Source: an uncultured Lachnospiraceae bacterium
Lineage (GTDB): Bacteria > Bacillota > Clostridia > Lachnospirales > Lachnospiraceae
Length of the DNA: 52,027 nt
Assembly (NCBI GenBank): GCA_946616835.1
Contig: CAMOJK010000006.1
Location: forward strand, 1 to 52,027
Reading direction: 5' to 3'
In this document: positions 1 through 7,813 of the stretch, piece after piece
Layout: every line of letters begins with the position of its first letter
Position numbering within the stretch: the stretch's first letter is position 1
Notes under the pieces: generated by a model
Databases searched by the model: none
Seen by the model: only the letters and a program-made list of their open reading frames with translations
What the model was told of the DNA's origin: nothing
Translations under genes and position numbers: made by a program

Positions 1-473
1 TGCCTTGTAAGCTTGTGTGCAAGTGAAATAGGATAAGGCATAAGCTCGGGAGTCTCATTTGTTGCATATCCGAACATCATACCCTGGTCGCCGGCACCTG
101 TATCAAGATCATCTTCAAGAGTACCTTTCTTTGCTTCCAGAGCCTTGTCAACGCCCATTGCGATATCTGCTGACTGCTCGTCAATAGCAGTAAATACAGC
201 ACAGGTATTGCCGTCAAAACCATACTCGGAACGGTCATAGCCAATCTCCTTAACAGTATCCCGAACTACCTTCGGGATATCAACATATGCTTCTGTGGTG
301 ATCTCACCTGTTACTACTACGAATCCCGTGCAGGCCATTGTCTCGCAGGCCACACGGCTCATGGGATCCTGTGCCATGCAGGCATCAAGGATCGCATCCG
401 ATATGGCATCGCAGACTTTATCGGGATGTCCTTCAGTTACTGATTCTGATGTAAATAATCTTTTCTCTGACAT
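1..473 (-). CDS. metK: S-adenosylmethionine synthetase, N-terminal part (cut by window edge)
   Basis: Makes S-adenosylmethionine from methionine and ATP in the cytoplasm. The minus strand from the ATG at 473-471 reads [20 protein letters not shown], the hallmark MetK N-terminus, and continues through the methionine/ATP-binding [12 protein letters not shown] motif near residue 120 before running off the window at base 1. About 157 residues are visible; the family is about 390 long, so the C-terminal 60 percent lies outside. A SAM-I riboswitch, a terminator and a promoter with an inverted repeat precede it, so expression should fall when SAM is plentiful. No frame damage is visible in the portion present. 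Confidence 0.97.
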   Translation of the reverse strand, partial: MSEKRLFTSESVTEGHPDKVCDAISDAILDACMAQDPMSRVACETMACTGFVVVTGEITTEAYVDIPKVVRDTVKEIGYDRSEYGFDGNTCAVFTAIDEQSADIAMGVDKALEAKKGTLEDDLDTGAGDQGMMFGYATNETPELMPYPISLAHKLTR

Positions 474-637
474 TTTTCTTCCTTTCTTTTATTTGATATA
501 AATCGTTACCAACAGTTATGATCCGGTGTAGCAAATCTTAAATACAAAAACAAATACCTGCGATCACTGTGCCAGCCGATAAACACCGGTTCTCTGCAGC
601 CACCCTGCCCAAAACCAAACAATAAACAAAAATAAAA

Positions 638-657
638 TCCGCTTAACAATAAGCGGA
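638..657 (-). terminator. Riboswitch-controlled intrinsic terminator of metK
   Basis: TCCGCTTA at 638-645 and TAAGCGGA at 650-657 form an 8-bp stem with a four-base loop. On the minus transcript it is followed by TTTTATTTTTG. The 9 bases at 645-653 (loop plus 5' arm) are perfectly complementary to 675-683, the 3' strand of riboswitch helix P1 and its flank. An antiterminator pairing can therefore replace both P1 and the terminator when SAM is absent. Confidence 0.9.
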
Positions 658-672
658 CTCCAAAAACGAATC

Positions 673-798
673 CTCTTATTGTTCGACAAAGGCTCGGCAC
701 CAAACCGTCCTCTCGCTCAGGTTGGCACCTTCCGTCATCGCTTCCGGGGTTGCCGTGGTTTCATAGGTCCTATGTACCTCCACCACTCTGAATAAGAG
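673..798 (-). promoter_or_regulatory. SAM-I (S-box) riboswitch
   Basis: The minus strand carries the S-box core: CAGAGTGGTGGAGG, then CCTATGAAACC, CGGCAACC, a GATGA kink-turn segment, GGTGCCAA, and the closing GAACAATAAGAG. Helix P1 is perfect, with CTCTTATT (798-791) pairing with AATAAGAG (680-673). It sits in the metK leader, where SAM binding stabilises P1 and lets the downstream terminator form. This is the usual transcriptional OFF switch of Firmicutes methionine genes. Confidence 0.97.
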
Positions 799-827
799 TT
801 CATCAGCTATTCTTTTTTCCAGACATA

Positions 828-856
828 AGCATACAACGACTGTGCTTATGTGTCAA
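828..856 (-). promoter_or_regulatory. metK promoter overlapped by a 29-bp inverted repeat
   Basis: On the minus strand TTGACA (856-851), a 17-base spacer and TATGCT (833-828) make a near-consensus sigma-A promoter; transcription would begin about 20 bases before the riboswitch. The perfect 9-bp inverted repeat ACATAAGCA (823-831) / TGCTTATGT (843-851), spacer 11, covers the -10 and touches the -35. The promoter is seen directly; an operator function for the repeat is inference. Confidence 0.75.
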
Positions 857-935
857 TAAAAAATTAAGTTTTCTCTACCACTAACTTCCTCACACCGGCA
901 GCTCCTCTCCGGGCAGCCATTTATACAGAGAATTG

Positions 936-3080
936 TTATTTCACTTTCATGCTGAGAGATATCCGCTTCTTTGCGGGATCCACCCCCAGAACTTTAACCT
1001 CCACAATATCCCCTACCGACACTACCTCAAGCGGATGCTTTATATACTTATCTGACATCTGGGAAATATGTACCAGGCCATCCTGATGCACTCCTATATC
1101 TACAAAGGCTCCAAAGTCGATGACATTCCTCACCGTTCCCTTAAGGATCATTCCCTCCTTAAGGTCTTCCATGCTCATAACATCCGAACGGAGTATAGGC
1201 TTAGGCATGTCTTCCCTGGGATCCCGCCCCGGCTTTTCCAGTTCCTTTATGATATCCTTTAATGTAAGCTCACCAACGGACAGGTCGGAAGCCAGCTCTG
1301 ATGTATTCTTTATCTTTGCTGAAAGCCCGGGCAGCCCTCCCTTTTTTATATCGGCTGTAGAATATCCAAGCTTTTCCAAAAGCTTCTTTGCTGCATCATA
1401 AGACTCCGGATGCACCCCTGTCCCATCCAGAGGATCCTTTGCATCCGTTATCCTTAAGAATCCCGCACACTGCTCATAAGCCTTAGGACCGAGCTTCGGG
1501 ACCTTAAGCAGCTCCTTCCTGCTGCAAAAGCTTCCGTTTTCTTCACGGTAGCTTACTATATTTTTTGCAAGGGTTTTATTTATGCCGGAAACATATTCAA
1601 GGAGAGACGCTGATGCAGTATTTAAATCCACACCCACTCTGTTTACACAGTCTTCCACCACCGCACCTAAAGCTTCACCAAGCTTTTTCTGGTTCATATC
1701 ATGCTGATACTGGCCTACACCAATGGACTTGGGATCGATCTTAACAAGCTCTGCCAAAGGATCCTGAACACGTCTTGCTATGGATGCCGCACTTCTCTGG
1801 CCTACATCAAATTCCGGAAATTCCTCCGTTGCAAGCTTGCTTGCAGAATAAACGGAGGCACCGGCTTCATTGGTGATCACATACTGTACCGGCTCCGATA
1901 TCTCATGAAGCATTTCGGATATTATCTGCTCTGACTCCCTGGATGCTGTACCGTTGCCGACAGAGATCAGGTTTATTCCATATTTTTTTATTAAAGCTTT
2001 GACATCCTTCTTTGCTTCTTCAACTTTATTCTGAGGTGCTGTAGGATAAATCACTTTAGTATCAAGGACCTTTCCGGTAGCATCAACCACCGCAAGCTTA
2101 CACCCGGTACGGAAAGCCGGATCCCAGCCCAGCACAACAAGTCCGTGTATAGGAGGCTGCATCAGTAACTGGGTAAGGTTCTTTCCGAAAACTTCTATGG
2201 CACCGTCCTCGGCTTTTTCGGTAAGTTCGCTGCGGATCTCACGCTCTGTTGATTCTTTGATAAGACGCAGATATGCATCCTGACAGGCTTCTTCCAGACA
2301 CACTGCCGCTGCATCATCCTTTCTGATGATCACCTTTTCTTCCAGATATCGTATTATATTTTCCTCCGGTGCCTGTACCTTCACATTGAGGACCTTTTCC
2401 TTCTCACCGCGATTGACAGCCAGAGTGCGATACCCGGTCATCTTAGAAACCGGTTCCCTGAAATCATAATACATCTCATAAACGGAAGATGCCTTTTCAT
2501 CTTTAGCTTCGGAAATGATAGTTCCTTCACGCCTGGTGATATCCCTGATCCATTTGCGGTATTCCGGTTCATCGGATATGAGCTCCGCAATTATATCTTT
2601 TGCGCCCATGATAGCATCTTCAACAGTCATTACGCCCTTTTCAGCATCTATATATTTTTTTGCTTCCTCTTCCACAGAATGTGTAGAATGCTGAAGCTGT
2701 ATCCATATTGCCAATCCCTCCAGCCCCTTTTCTTTAGCTATGGCCGCACGAGTCCTTCGCTTCTGTTTATAGGGACGATAAAGGTCTTCAACAGCCACAA
2801 GAGTCATTGCATCCTCTATCGCTTTTTTTAACTCATCGGACAGCTTTCCCTGTTCCTCTATGCTTTTTAAAACCGTATCCTTACGTTCCTCAAGACCACG
2901 AAGATAATTCAAGCGTTCCTCAAGATTTCTGAGCACTTCATCATTCAGGCCTCCGTGCATTTCCTTACGGTATCTGGCTATGAAGGGAATAGTATTTCCC
3001 TCGTCAATAAGACGCATGACCGTTTCCACCTGAGAAGGCTTTATCTTTAATTCCGATGCTATGACCTTTGCAATATCCAT
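936..3080 (-). CDS. tex: Tex family S1 RNA-binding protein
   Basis: Tex proteins are cytoplasmic nucleic-acid-binding factors related to eukaryotic Spt6, linked to transcription and toxin-gene expression. The 714 residues show the family order: N-terminal helical region with IPFIARYRKE near residue 32, a YqgF-like RNase H fold around 320-430 (GWDPAFRTGCKLAV), helix-hairpin-helix units around 490-560 (LNTASASLLEYVSGI, KVPKLGPKAYEQCAGFLRI), and a C-terminal S1 domain from about 640 (GMILKGTVRNVIDFGAFVDI). Length is normal for the family. The ATG at 3080 has GGAGG eight bases upstream. It stands alone between metK and a divergent exporter gene. Confidence 0.96.
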   Translation of the reverse strand: MDIAKVIASELKIKPSQVETVMRLIDEGNTIPFIARYRKEMHGGLNDEVLRNLEERLNYLRGLEERKDTVLKSIEEQGKLSDELKKAIEDAMTLVAVEDLYRPYKQKRRTRAAIAKEKGLEGLAIWIQLQHSTHSVEEEAKKYIDAEKGVMTVEDAIMGAKDIIAELISDEPEYRKWIRDITRREGTIISEAKDEKASSVYEMYYDFREPVSKMTGYRTLAVNRGEKEKVLNVKVQAPEENIIRYLEEKVIIRKDDAAAVCLEEACQDAYLRLIKESTEREIRSELTEKAEDGAIEVFGKNLTQLLMQPPIHGLVVLGWDPAFRTGCKLAVVDATGKVLDTKVIYPTAPQNKVEEAKKDVKALIKKYGINLISVGNGTASRESEQIISEMLHEISEPVQYVITNEAGASVYSASKLATEEFPEFDVGQRSAASIARRVQDPLAELVKIDPKSIGVGQYQHDMNQKKLGEALGAVVEDCVNRVGVDLNTASASLLEYVSGINKTLAKNIVSYREENGSFCSRKELLKVPKLGPKAYEQCAGFLRITDAKDPLDGTGVHPESYDAAKKLLEKLGYSTADIKKGGLPGLSAKIKNTSELASDLSVGELTLKDIIKELEKPGRDPREDMPKPILRSDVMSMEDLKEGMILKGTVRNVIDFGAFVDIGVHQDGLVHISQMSDKYIKHPLEVVSVGDIVEVKVLGVDPAKKRISLSMKVK

Positions 3081-3338
3081 TTATTATTCCTCCGTACAAA
3101 ATATCTCTGAATATTTTATAACAGTTCAAAACTTTTTTCATTCGGTTTACGGCAATTTACAGAAACTTTTTATGATAAAGCAAGCCGGTACTGACATGAC
3201 CACCACTAAAGAAAATCATATAACCGGGTTAATGATTAAGTGACAAAAACTTCCCACTTATTATATACCATTAACTTCGAGTAAAATGTCTGTTAATGAC
3301 CTGTAACATAAATGTGCATAAATACTTGTCCTCCGGGG

Positions 3339-3366
3339 TTGACAATAATGTAATTTATTTTATAAA
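3339..3366 (+). promoter_or_regulatory. Candidate promoter for the MFS gene
   Basis: TTGACA at 3339-3344, 16 bases, then TATAAA at 3361-3366, giving a leader of about 260 bases. Within the leader are a TCCCC/GGGGA hairpin (3503-3516) and the symmetric repeat listed separately. Otherwise I see nothing coding or structured in 3081-3630; a 60-codon frame at 3061 lacks a ribosome binding site. Confidence 0.5.
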
Positions 3367-3541
3367 ATTTTGCATAGTAATAAATTTGGTGAATTAAGTT
3401 ATGCAAATATGACAGTCTGATTCATCGAGAATAAAACCAACAGAAAGAAAAAAATGTACTGGATAACAACAAATATACAACTGGCTAATGGATACACTTT
3501 TCTCCCCTAAGGGGGATAGTGCGCCCTTTTTCAGGTATATT

Positions 3542-3562
3542 TGTTATATTCGGACTATAACA
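3542..3562. promoter_or_regulatory. Inverted repeat, candidate operator upstream of the MFS gene
   Basis: TGTTATA (3542-3548) and TATAACA (3556-3562) are perfect inverted 7-mers separated by 7 bases, about 70 bases before the start codon. The size suits a dimeric helix-turn-helix regulator such as a TetR- or MarR-type repressor. No regulator gene is adjacent, so the assignment is inference only. Confidence 0.35.
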
Positions 3563-3630
3563 CTGATACGGAAGTAAGCATTATCTCCATAATTTGTTTA
3601 GCATTATCAAACAGATAAGGAGATTTTTTT

Positions 3631-4749
3631 ATGTTCAAAATCAAGAAACAGATAAATACATTATATTTGACATCAATACTGGGCAATCTGTCCATTACCG
3701 GAGCATGGGTTGCAATACTGGCTGCAAGAGGATTTTCTCTTGTACAGATAGGCTTCGCGGAAACTGTTTTCCACATTACCAGCCTGATCTTTGAAATACC
3801 ATCAGGACTGATGGCAGATGTCTACGGCCGAAAAAAGATGCTGCTGCTCAGCAATCTTATGACGGCAGTGGCAGGAATCATAATGGCCATGACGGACGGC
3901 TTTACCGGTGTCTGCATATCCTTTGTCTTCCACGCACTGGGATACAATTTTGCTTCCGGCGCCGGAGATGCTCTTGCCTACGATTCCTACAAGCTGGTGA
4001 ATATGGAAGACCGATATGAAAGATATGCTTCCAATCAGCTCATTATATACAGGATAACCAGCAGCATCTCCACTATGTGTGCAGGACTTGCGCTGCTTAT
4101 TGGATACAAACCTGCGTATCTCATAAGTGCAGCTTGGAGTCTTTTTACCATGTTGGTCGGATTCAGGCTTGTTGAGGTCAGACCGGATACAGCACAGGAG
4201 GAAAAAAAGAAATCCGAAACCAAAGGGATTTTGAAAAGAATGTTCTTCGATGTCATAAGCTACTTTAAGGAAAGCCTGCTGTTCCTGATACGGAATCCAA
4301 AGGCTTCGAAGCTAATGTTTGCCAATTCCTTTGTAGGTGCCATCGATATACTGTTGCTATTCTTCCTGCAGAGCAAACTGAGGACAACCGGCATATCCGA
4401 TCTTGCACTGGGCATAGCTCTCTTCATCATAGAGCTTGGCGGCATAGCCGGCGCAAATCTTATACTAAAAGCTAAGAAAGCACGATATGCACACTTATTC
4501 ATCATATGTACCTGCGGTGTCATAGCCGGCGTACTGCTGGAACATACTTCCATGGCAGTACTGATGACACTGGGGGGATTCATTTCCTCCATGGCAGATG
4601 ATGCACTGCAGATACGGACAGATGCCAAGCTCCAGGACAGCTTCCCCTCAGAACAGAGAGCGACACTGATATCCATATCATCATTCACTTTTTCCGTGAT
4701 CATGATAGTTCTGTCACCGTTAGCAGGATACTTTTTTGAAATATGGTAA
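3631..4749 (+). CDS. Major facilitator superfamily transporter
   Basis: Polytopic inner-membrane protein of 372 residues with about eleven or twelve hydrophobic segments. The MFS signature loop between helices 2 and 3 is clear: GLMADVYGRKK near residues 59-69, following FEIPSG. Central residues around 185-205 are charged (QEEKKKSETKG), as expected for the cytoplasmic loop joining the two six-helix halves. It is slightly short for the superfamily, ending soon after the last helix at FEIW. The ATG has AAGGAG upstream. It is a lone plus-strand gene among minus-strand genes with its own promoter, as is common for drug or metabolite exporters. The substrate cannot be told from sequence. Confidence 0.85.
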   Translation: MFKIKKQINTLYLTSILGNLSITGAWVAILAARGFSLVQIGFAETVFHITSLIFEIPSGLMADVYGRKKMLLLSNLMTAVAGIIMAMTDGFTGVCISFVFHALGYNFASGAGDALAYDSYKLVNMEDRYERYASNQLIIYRITSSISTMCAGLALLIGYKPAYLISAAWSLFTMLVGFRLVEVRPDTAQEEKKKSETKGILKRMFFDVISYFKESLLFLIRNPKASKLMFANSFVGAIDILLLFFLQSKLRTTGISDLALGIALFIIELGGIAGANLILKAKKARYAHLFIICTCGVIAGVLLEHTSMAVLMTLGGFISSMADDALQIRTDAKLQDSFPSEQRATLISISSFTFSVIMIVLSPLAGYFFEIW

Positions 4750-4801
4750 AAATTGCGGTATTGGGAACACTGAAAGTTTTTTGAGAAATCACAAAATAAT
4801 A

Positions 4802-4839
4802 ATCCCCGCCGTTGCTGCAATCACAGTAACGGCGGGGAT
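4802..4839. terminator. Bidirectional terminator between MFS gene and rpoD
   Basis: A 12-bp perfect stem, ATCCCCGCCGTT (4802-4813) with AACGGCGGGGAT (4828-4839), is flanked by an A-rich left side and a T-rich right side. It can end transcription from both convergent genes. Confidence 0.9.
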
Positions 4840-4876
4840 ATTTTAACATAAATCCTTATAAGAACCATGTACCTGA

Positions 4877-6142
4877 TCAGATAAACCCATCCAGCTTCTT
4901 TAACCTTGAAGGAAGCTTAAGCTTCTTTATTGCCCTGGCCTCGATCTGCCTGATACGCTCCCTTGTAACAGAAAACTTCTTACCAACTTCTTCAAGAGTC
5001 TGGGGCTGTCCGTCACGAAGACCGTATCTGAGTATCAGCACTTCACGCTCCCTTTCATCAAGAGCTTCCATTGACTCCATAATCTGTTGCCTGAGCATAG
5101 TCTTGGCTGCGGCCTCTTCCGGGGCGATGGTAGTCTTGTCATCAACCATATCACCTATAGTGGTGTCTTCCTCCTCACCCACAGGAGTCTCAAGGGATAT
5201 AGGCTCAGCAGAGATTCTGGTGATCTCCTGTACCTTGCTCTCGTCCATATCAGCTCTCTCTGCCACCTCAGCTGTGGTCGGTTCACGGCCAAGCTCTGCA
5301 GTAAGAGTCCTGCGGATACGCACTATACGGTTTATATTCTCAACCATATGTACCGGAAGTCTTATTGTTCTTGCCTGATCTGCTATGGACCTGGTGATGG
5401 CCTGTCTGATCCACCATGTAGCATATGTTGAAAACTTATAACCCTTATGGTAGTCAAACTTGTCTACCGCACGCATAAGTCCCAGATTTCCCTCCTGAAT
5501 AACATCCAGGAAAGACATTCCGCGTCCCAGATAGTGCTTTGCATTGCTGACTACCAGTCTTAAGTTAGCGCTGGTCAGATGGTCGATAGCGACCTTTGAG
5601 TCTGCAATTATCTTCTTGTTATTGCGGATTTTTTTCTGATAGTTTTCCTTTTCACGCTTATCCTTATCCGTTATGTTCTTCTTATTCTTTATCTCATCGA
5701 TCTTACGCTGGAGCTCCTCGTTCTCACGCTCAGCCGCCTTGCCCTTTTCGATACGCTTGGCAAGCTCGATTTCCTCTTCCATACTTAAGAGATCCACGCT
5801 TCCGATCTCCTTGAGATACATGTGCACGGAGTCGGCCATCTGAGAGTCATCGCCTACCACATCCTTGTCGAACTCTTCGATTTCTCTCTCGATTTCTTCG
5901 CTTTCTCCGTCAATCTCGCTAAGCTCGGCATCAGTTGCATCGTCGCTGTCCTCAGACATAGAGCTCAGTACTATGCCGTTTTTGTCCAGAGCATTCCAGA
6001 TGTCCTCGAATTCTTCTTCTGTAAGTTCGTATTTATCAAAAACTTCTATTACTTCCTCGTAAGCAACAGCGCCTCTCTTTTTTCCGCTTTTGATAAATTT
6101 GTCCAGCTCTTCTTCAAGAGCTTTCTGCATTTTCTCGTCCAT
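4877..6142 (-). CDS. rpoD: Primary RNA polymerase sigma factor (sigma-70/SigA)
   Basis: Housekeeping sigma factor that directs RNA polymerase to -35/-10 promoters. In the 421 residues, region 1.1 is at about 5-60, region 1.2 at 98-133, region 2 at 190-262 with the -10 recognition segment [20 protein letters not shown], region 3 at 265-340, and region 4.2 with the [23 protein letters not shown] at 382-401. Residues about 135-182 form a very Lys/Glu-rich insert between 1.2 and 2.1, where Bacillus SigA is compact. Many Firmicutes have dnaG just upstream of rpoD; here the upstream gene is the PurF-like 6229-7638 and no dnaG is in the window. AAGGAAAGGATGG precedes the ATG. Confidence 0.97.
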   Translation of the reverse strand: MDEKMQKALEEELDKFIKSGKKRGAVAYEEVIEVFDKYELTEEEFEDIWNALDKNGIVLSSMSEDSDDATDAELSEIDGESEEIEREIEEFDKDVVGDDSQMADSVHMYLKEIGSVDLLSMEEEIELAKRIEKGKAAERENEELQRKIDEIKNKKNITDKDKREKENYQKKIRNNKKIIADSKVAIDHLTSANLRLVVSNAKHYLGRGMSFLDVIQEGNLGLMRAVDKFDYHKGYKFSTYATWWIRQAITRSIADQARTIRLPVHMVENINRIVRIRRTLTAELGREPTTAEVAERADMDESKVQEITRISAEPISLETPVGEEEDTTIGDMVDDKTTIAPEEAAAKTMLRQQIMESMEALDEREREVLILRYGLRDGQPQTLEEVGKKFSVTRERIRQIEARAIKKLKLPSRLKKLDGFI

Positions 6143-6228
6143 TAAGATTCCATCCTTTCCTTTACATTACATTAGAAATTCCGGTATGATCATTTTCTCC
6201 AAATGATCAGGTTTGTTTTCACAGTCAG

Positions 6229-7638
6229 TTACTCCTTGCCATCCCAACAGTAAGTACATACCTTACACTTGGGAAGACCGATCGCCGTTATCATGTCATC
6301 AAGCCTCTCATACTGCAGGGAATCAAAGCCCTGCCTCTTGCAGATTTCTGCAACCATGTGCTTGTAACAAGGATGATCCGGATTGCTGTAGTCATCAAGC
6401 TTCTCAACATCACTGTCCCCTTCAAAATCGTGTATCACACGTCTGGTAATAAGGTCCATCACGGATCTGGATCTTGAGAAGTTAAGGAACTTACATGCAA
6501 ATGTGATCGGCGGGCATGCAGCTCTTACATGAACTTTCTTAGCCCCGCTGTTGTAAAGATATTTAATTGTATCTCTGAGCTGTGTACCGCGTACTATCGA
6601 ATCGTCGATCAACGCTATTCTCTTATCCTGAATAAGCCCGTCTACGGGTACCAGCTTCATTCTTGCGATCATTTCACGAACACTCTGGTTAGTCGGCATA
6701 AAGGACCTGGGCCAGGTGGGCGTATACTTTATAAAGGGTCTGGAAAAAGGCACATGCGCTTCGTTGGCATATCCTATGGCGTGGGCGGTACCGGAATCGG
6801 GAACACCTGCCGCATAGTCTATATCCTGGCATGCCTCATCCCTTTTTGCGATCATGGCACCGTTGCGGTAACGCATTTCCTCAACACTGATACCTTCATA
6901 TACAGAATTAGGATATCCGTAATAAATCCAGAGAAATGCGCAGATACGCATCTTATCTCCGGCAGGCTTGATCTCTTCCACTCCATCAGGGGTGATAAAG
7001 ACCATCTCACCGGGACCTAATTCTTTATAATCCTTATAGCCAAGATTTACATAGGCAAAACTCTCGAAAGAAGCACAGAATCCTCCTTCTTTATGACCTA
7101 TCTGAAGCGGCGTCCTTCCCACCAGATCGCGGGCAGCATAAATTCCCTCCTTGGTAAGCACTAAAAGTGTCAGGGAACCATCAACCATTTCCTGCGCATA
7201 TCTTATACCATCGGCAATATTGTCCTTTAAGTTTATAAGGGAGGCAACCAATTCCGTAGCATTTACTTCCTCAGAGCTCATTACCTGAAACTGTGTATGT
7301 CCGGACTTGTATGCTTCATTTATAAGCTCCTGCATATTGTTGATTTTGCTGACAGTTACCAGTGCAAAAGTTCCCAGATGAGACTGCACAAGTATGGGCT
7401 GTGGCTCATAATCGGATATACAGCCTATGCCCAGCTGCCCTTTCATTGATTCAACATCGTGTTCGAACTTTGTCCTGAACGGGGTATTTTCTATATTGTG
7501 TATTGCTCTGGAAAAACCTTCGCGCCCATATACCACCATACCGCCGCGGCGCGTCCCCAGATGGGAATGATAATCTATTCCGAAGAAAAGATCGTATACC
7601 GAATTATCCTTTGATGCTACACCGAAAATTCCACTCAT
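6229..7638 (-). CDS. PurF-like amidophosphoribosyltransferase paralogue with degenerate glutaminase site
   Basis: True PurF makes phosphoribosylamine from PRPP and glutamine. This 469-residue protein has the PRTase half intact (IALIDDSIVRGTQ, residues 341-353) and Cys233, 375/382, 458 and 461 at places that could hold the PurF 4Fe-4S cluster. The N-terminal Ntn glutaminase lacks its machinery: the start is MSGIFGV, with Ser (AGT codon) where mature PurF has nucleophile Cys1; the GHVRYST segment is IGCISD (71-76); the HNGN oxyanion motif is absent around 94-101. It may use ammonia, bind PRPP as a regulator, or do something new. It precedes rpoD by 86 bases in the same direction. Similar Cys-less PurF paralogues occur in other anaerobes as far as I recall. 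Confidence 0.85.
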   Translation of the reverse strand: MSGIFGVASKDNSVYDLFFGIDYHSHLGTRRGGMVVYGREGFSRAIHNIENTPFRTKFEHDVESMKGQLGIGCISDYEPQPILVQSHLGTFALVTVSKINNMQELINEAYKSGHTQFQVMSSEEVNATELVASLINLKDNIADGIRYAQEMVDGSLTLLVLTKEGIYAARDLVGRTPLQIGHKEGGFCASFESFAYVNLGYKDYKELGPGEMVFITPDGVEEIKPAGDKMRICAFLWIYYGYPNSVYEGISVEEMRYRNGAMIAKRDEACQDIDYAAGVPDSGTAHAIGYANEAHVPFSRPFIKYTPTWPRSFMPTNQSVREMIARMKLVPVDGLIQDKRIALIDDSIVRGTQLRDTIKYLYNSGAKKVHVRAACPPITFACKFLNFSRSRSVMDLITRRVIHDFEGDSDVEKLDDYSNPDHPCYKHMVAEICKRQGFDSLQYERLDDMITAIGLPKCKVCTYCWDGKE

Positions 7639-7813
7639 ATACAGGCAACCTCGTTAATCATTTGTAAGCCGACGCAACTTATCGTTTAATACCGCCAAGA
7701 ATTTCAGGTTAAAGCGGTAAAACATACATTTTATAACACAGTTTCGTACTAAATACTACAAAAAGATATGTAAAAACCGTCCGAACGCACAAAGTGCACA
7801 ATAAACAGATTGT

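Noticed and set aside
3061-3243. Small plus-strand frame upstream of the MFS gene
   Set aside because: Overlaps the tex start region, has no Shine-Dalgarno, and its sequence shows no membrane or domain pattern.
3503-3535. TCCCC/GGGGA hairpin followed by T5 as a terminator in the MFS leader
   Set aside because: The stem is short and the T run is 14 bases beyond it, so it does not make a convincing intrinsic terminator.
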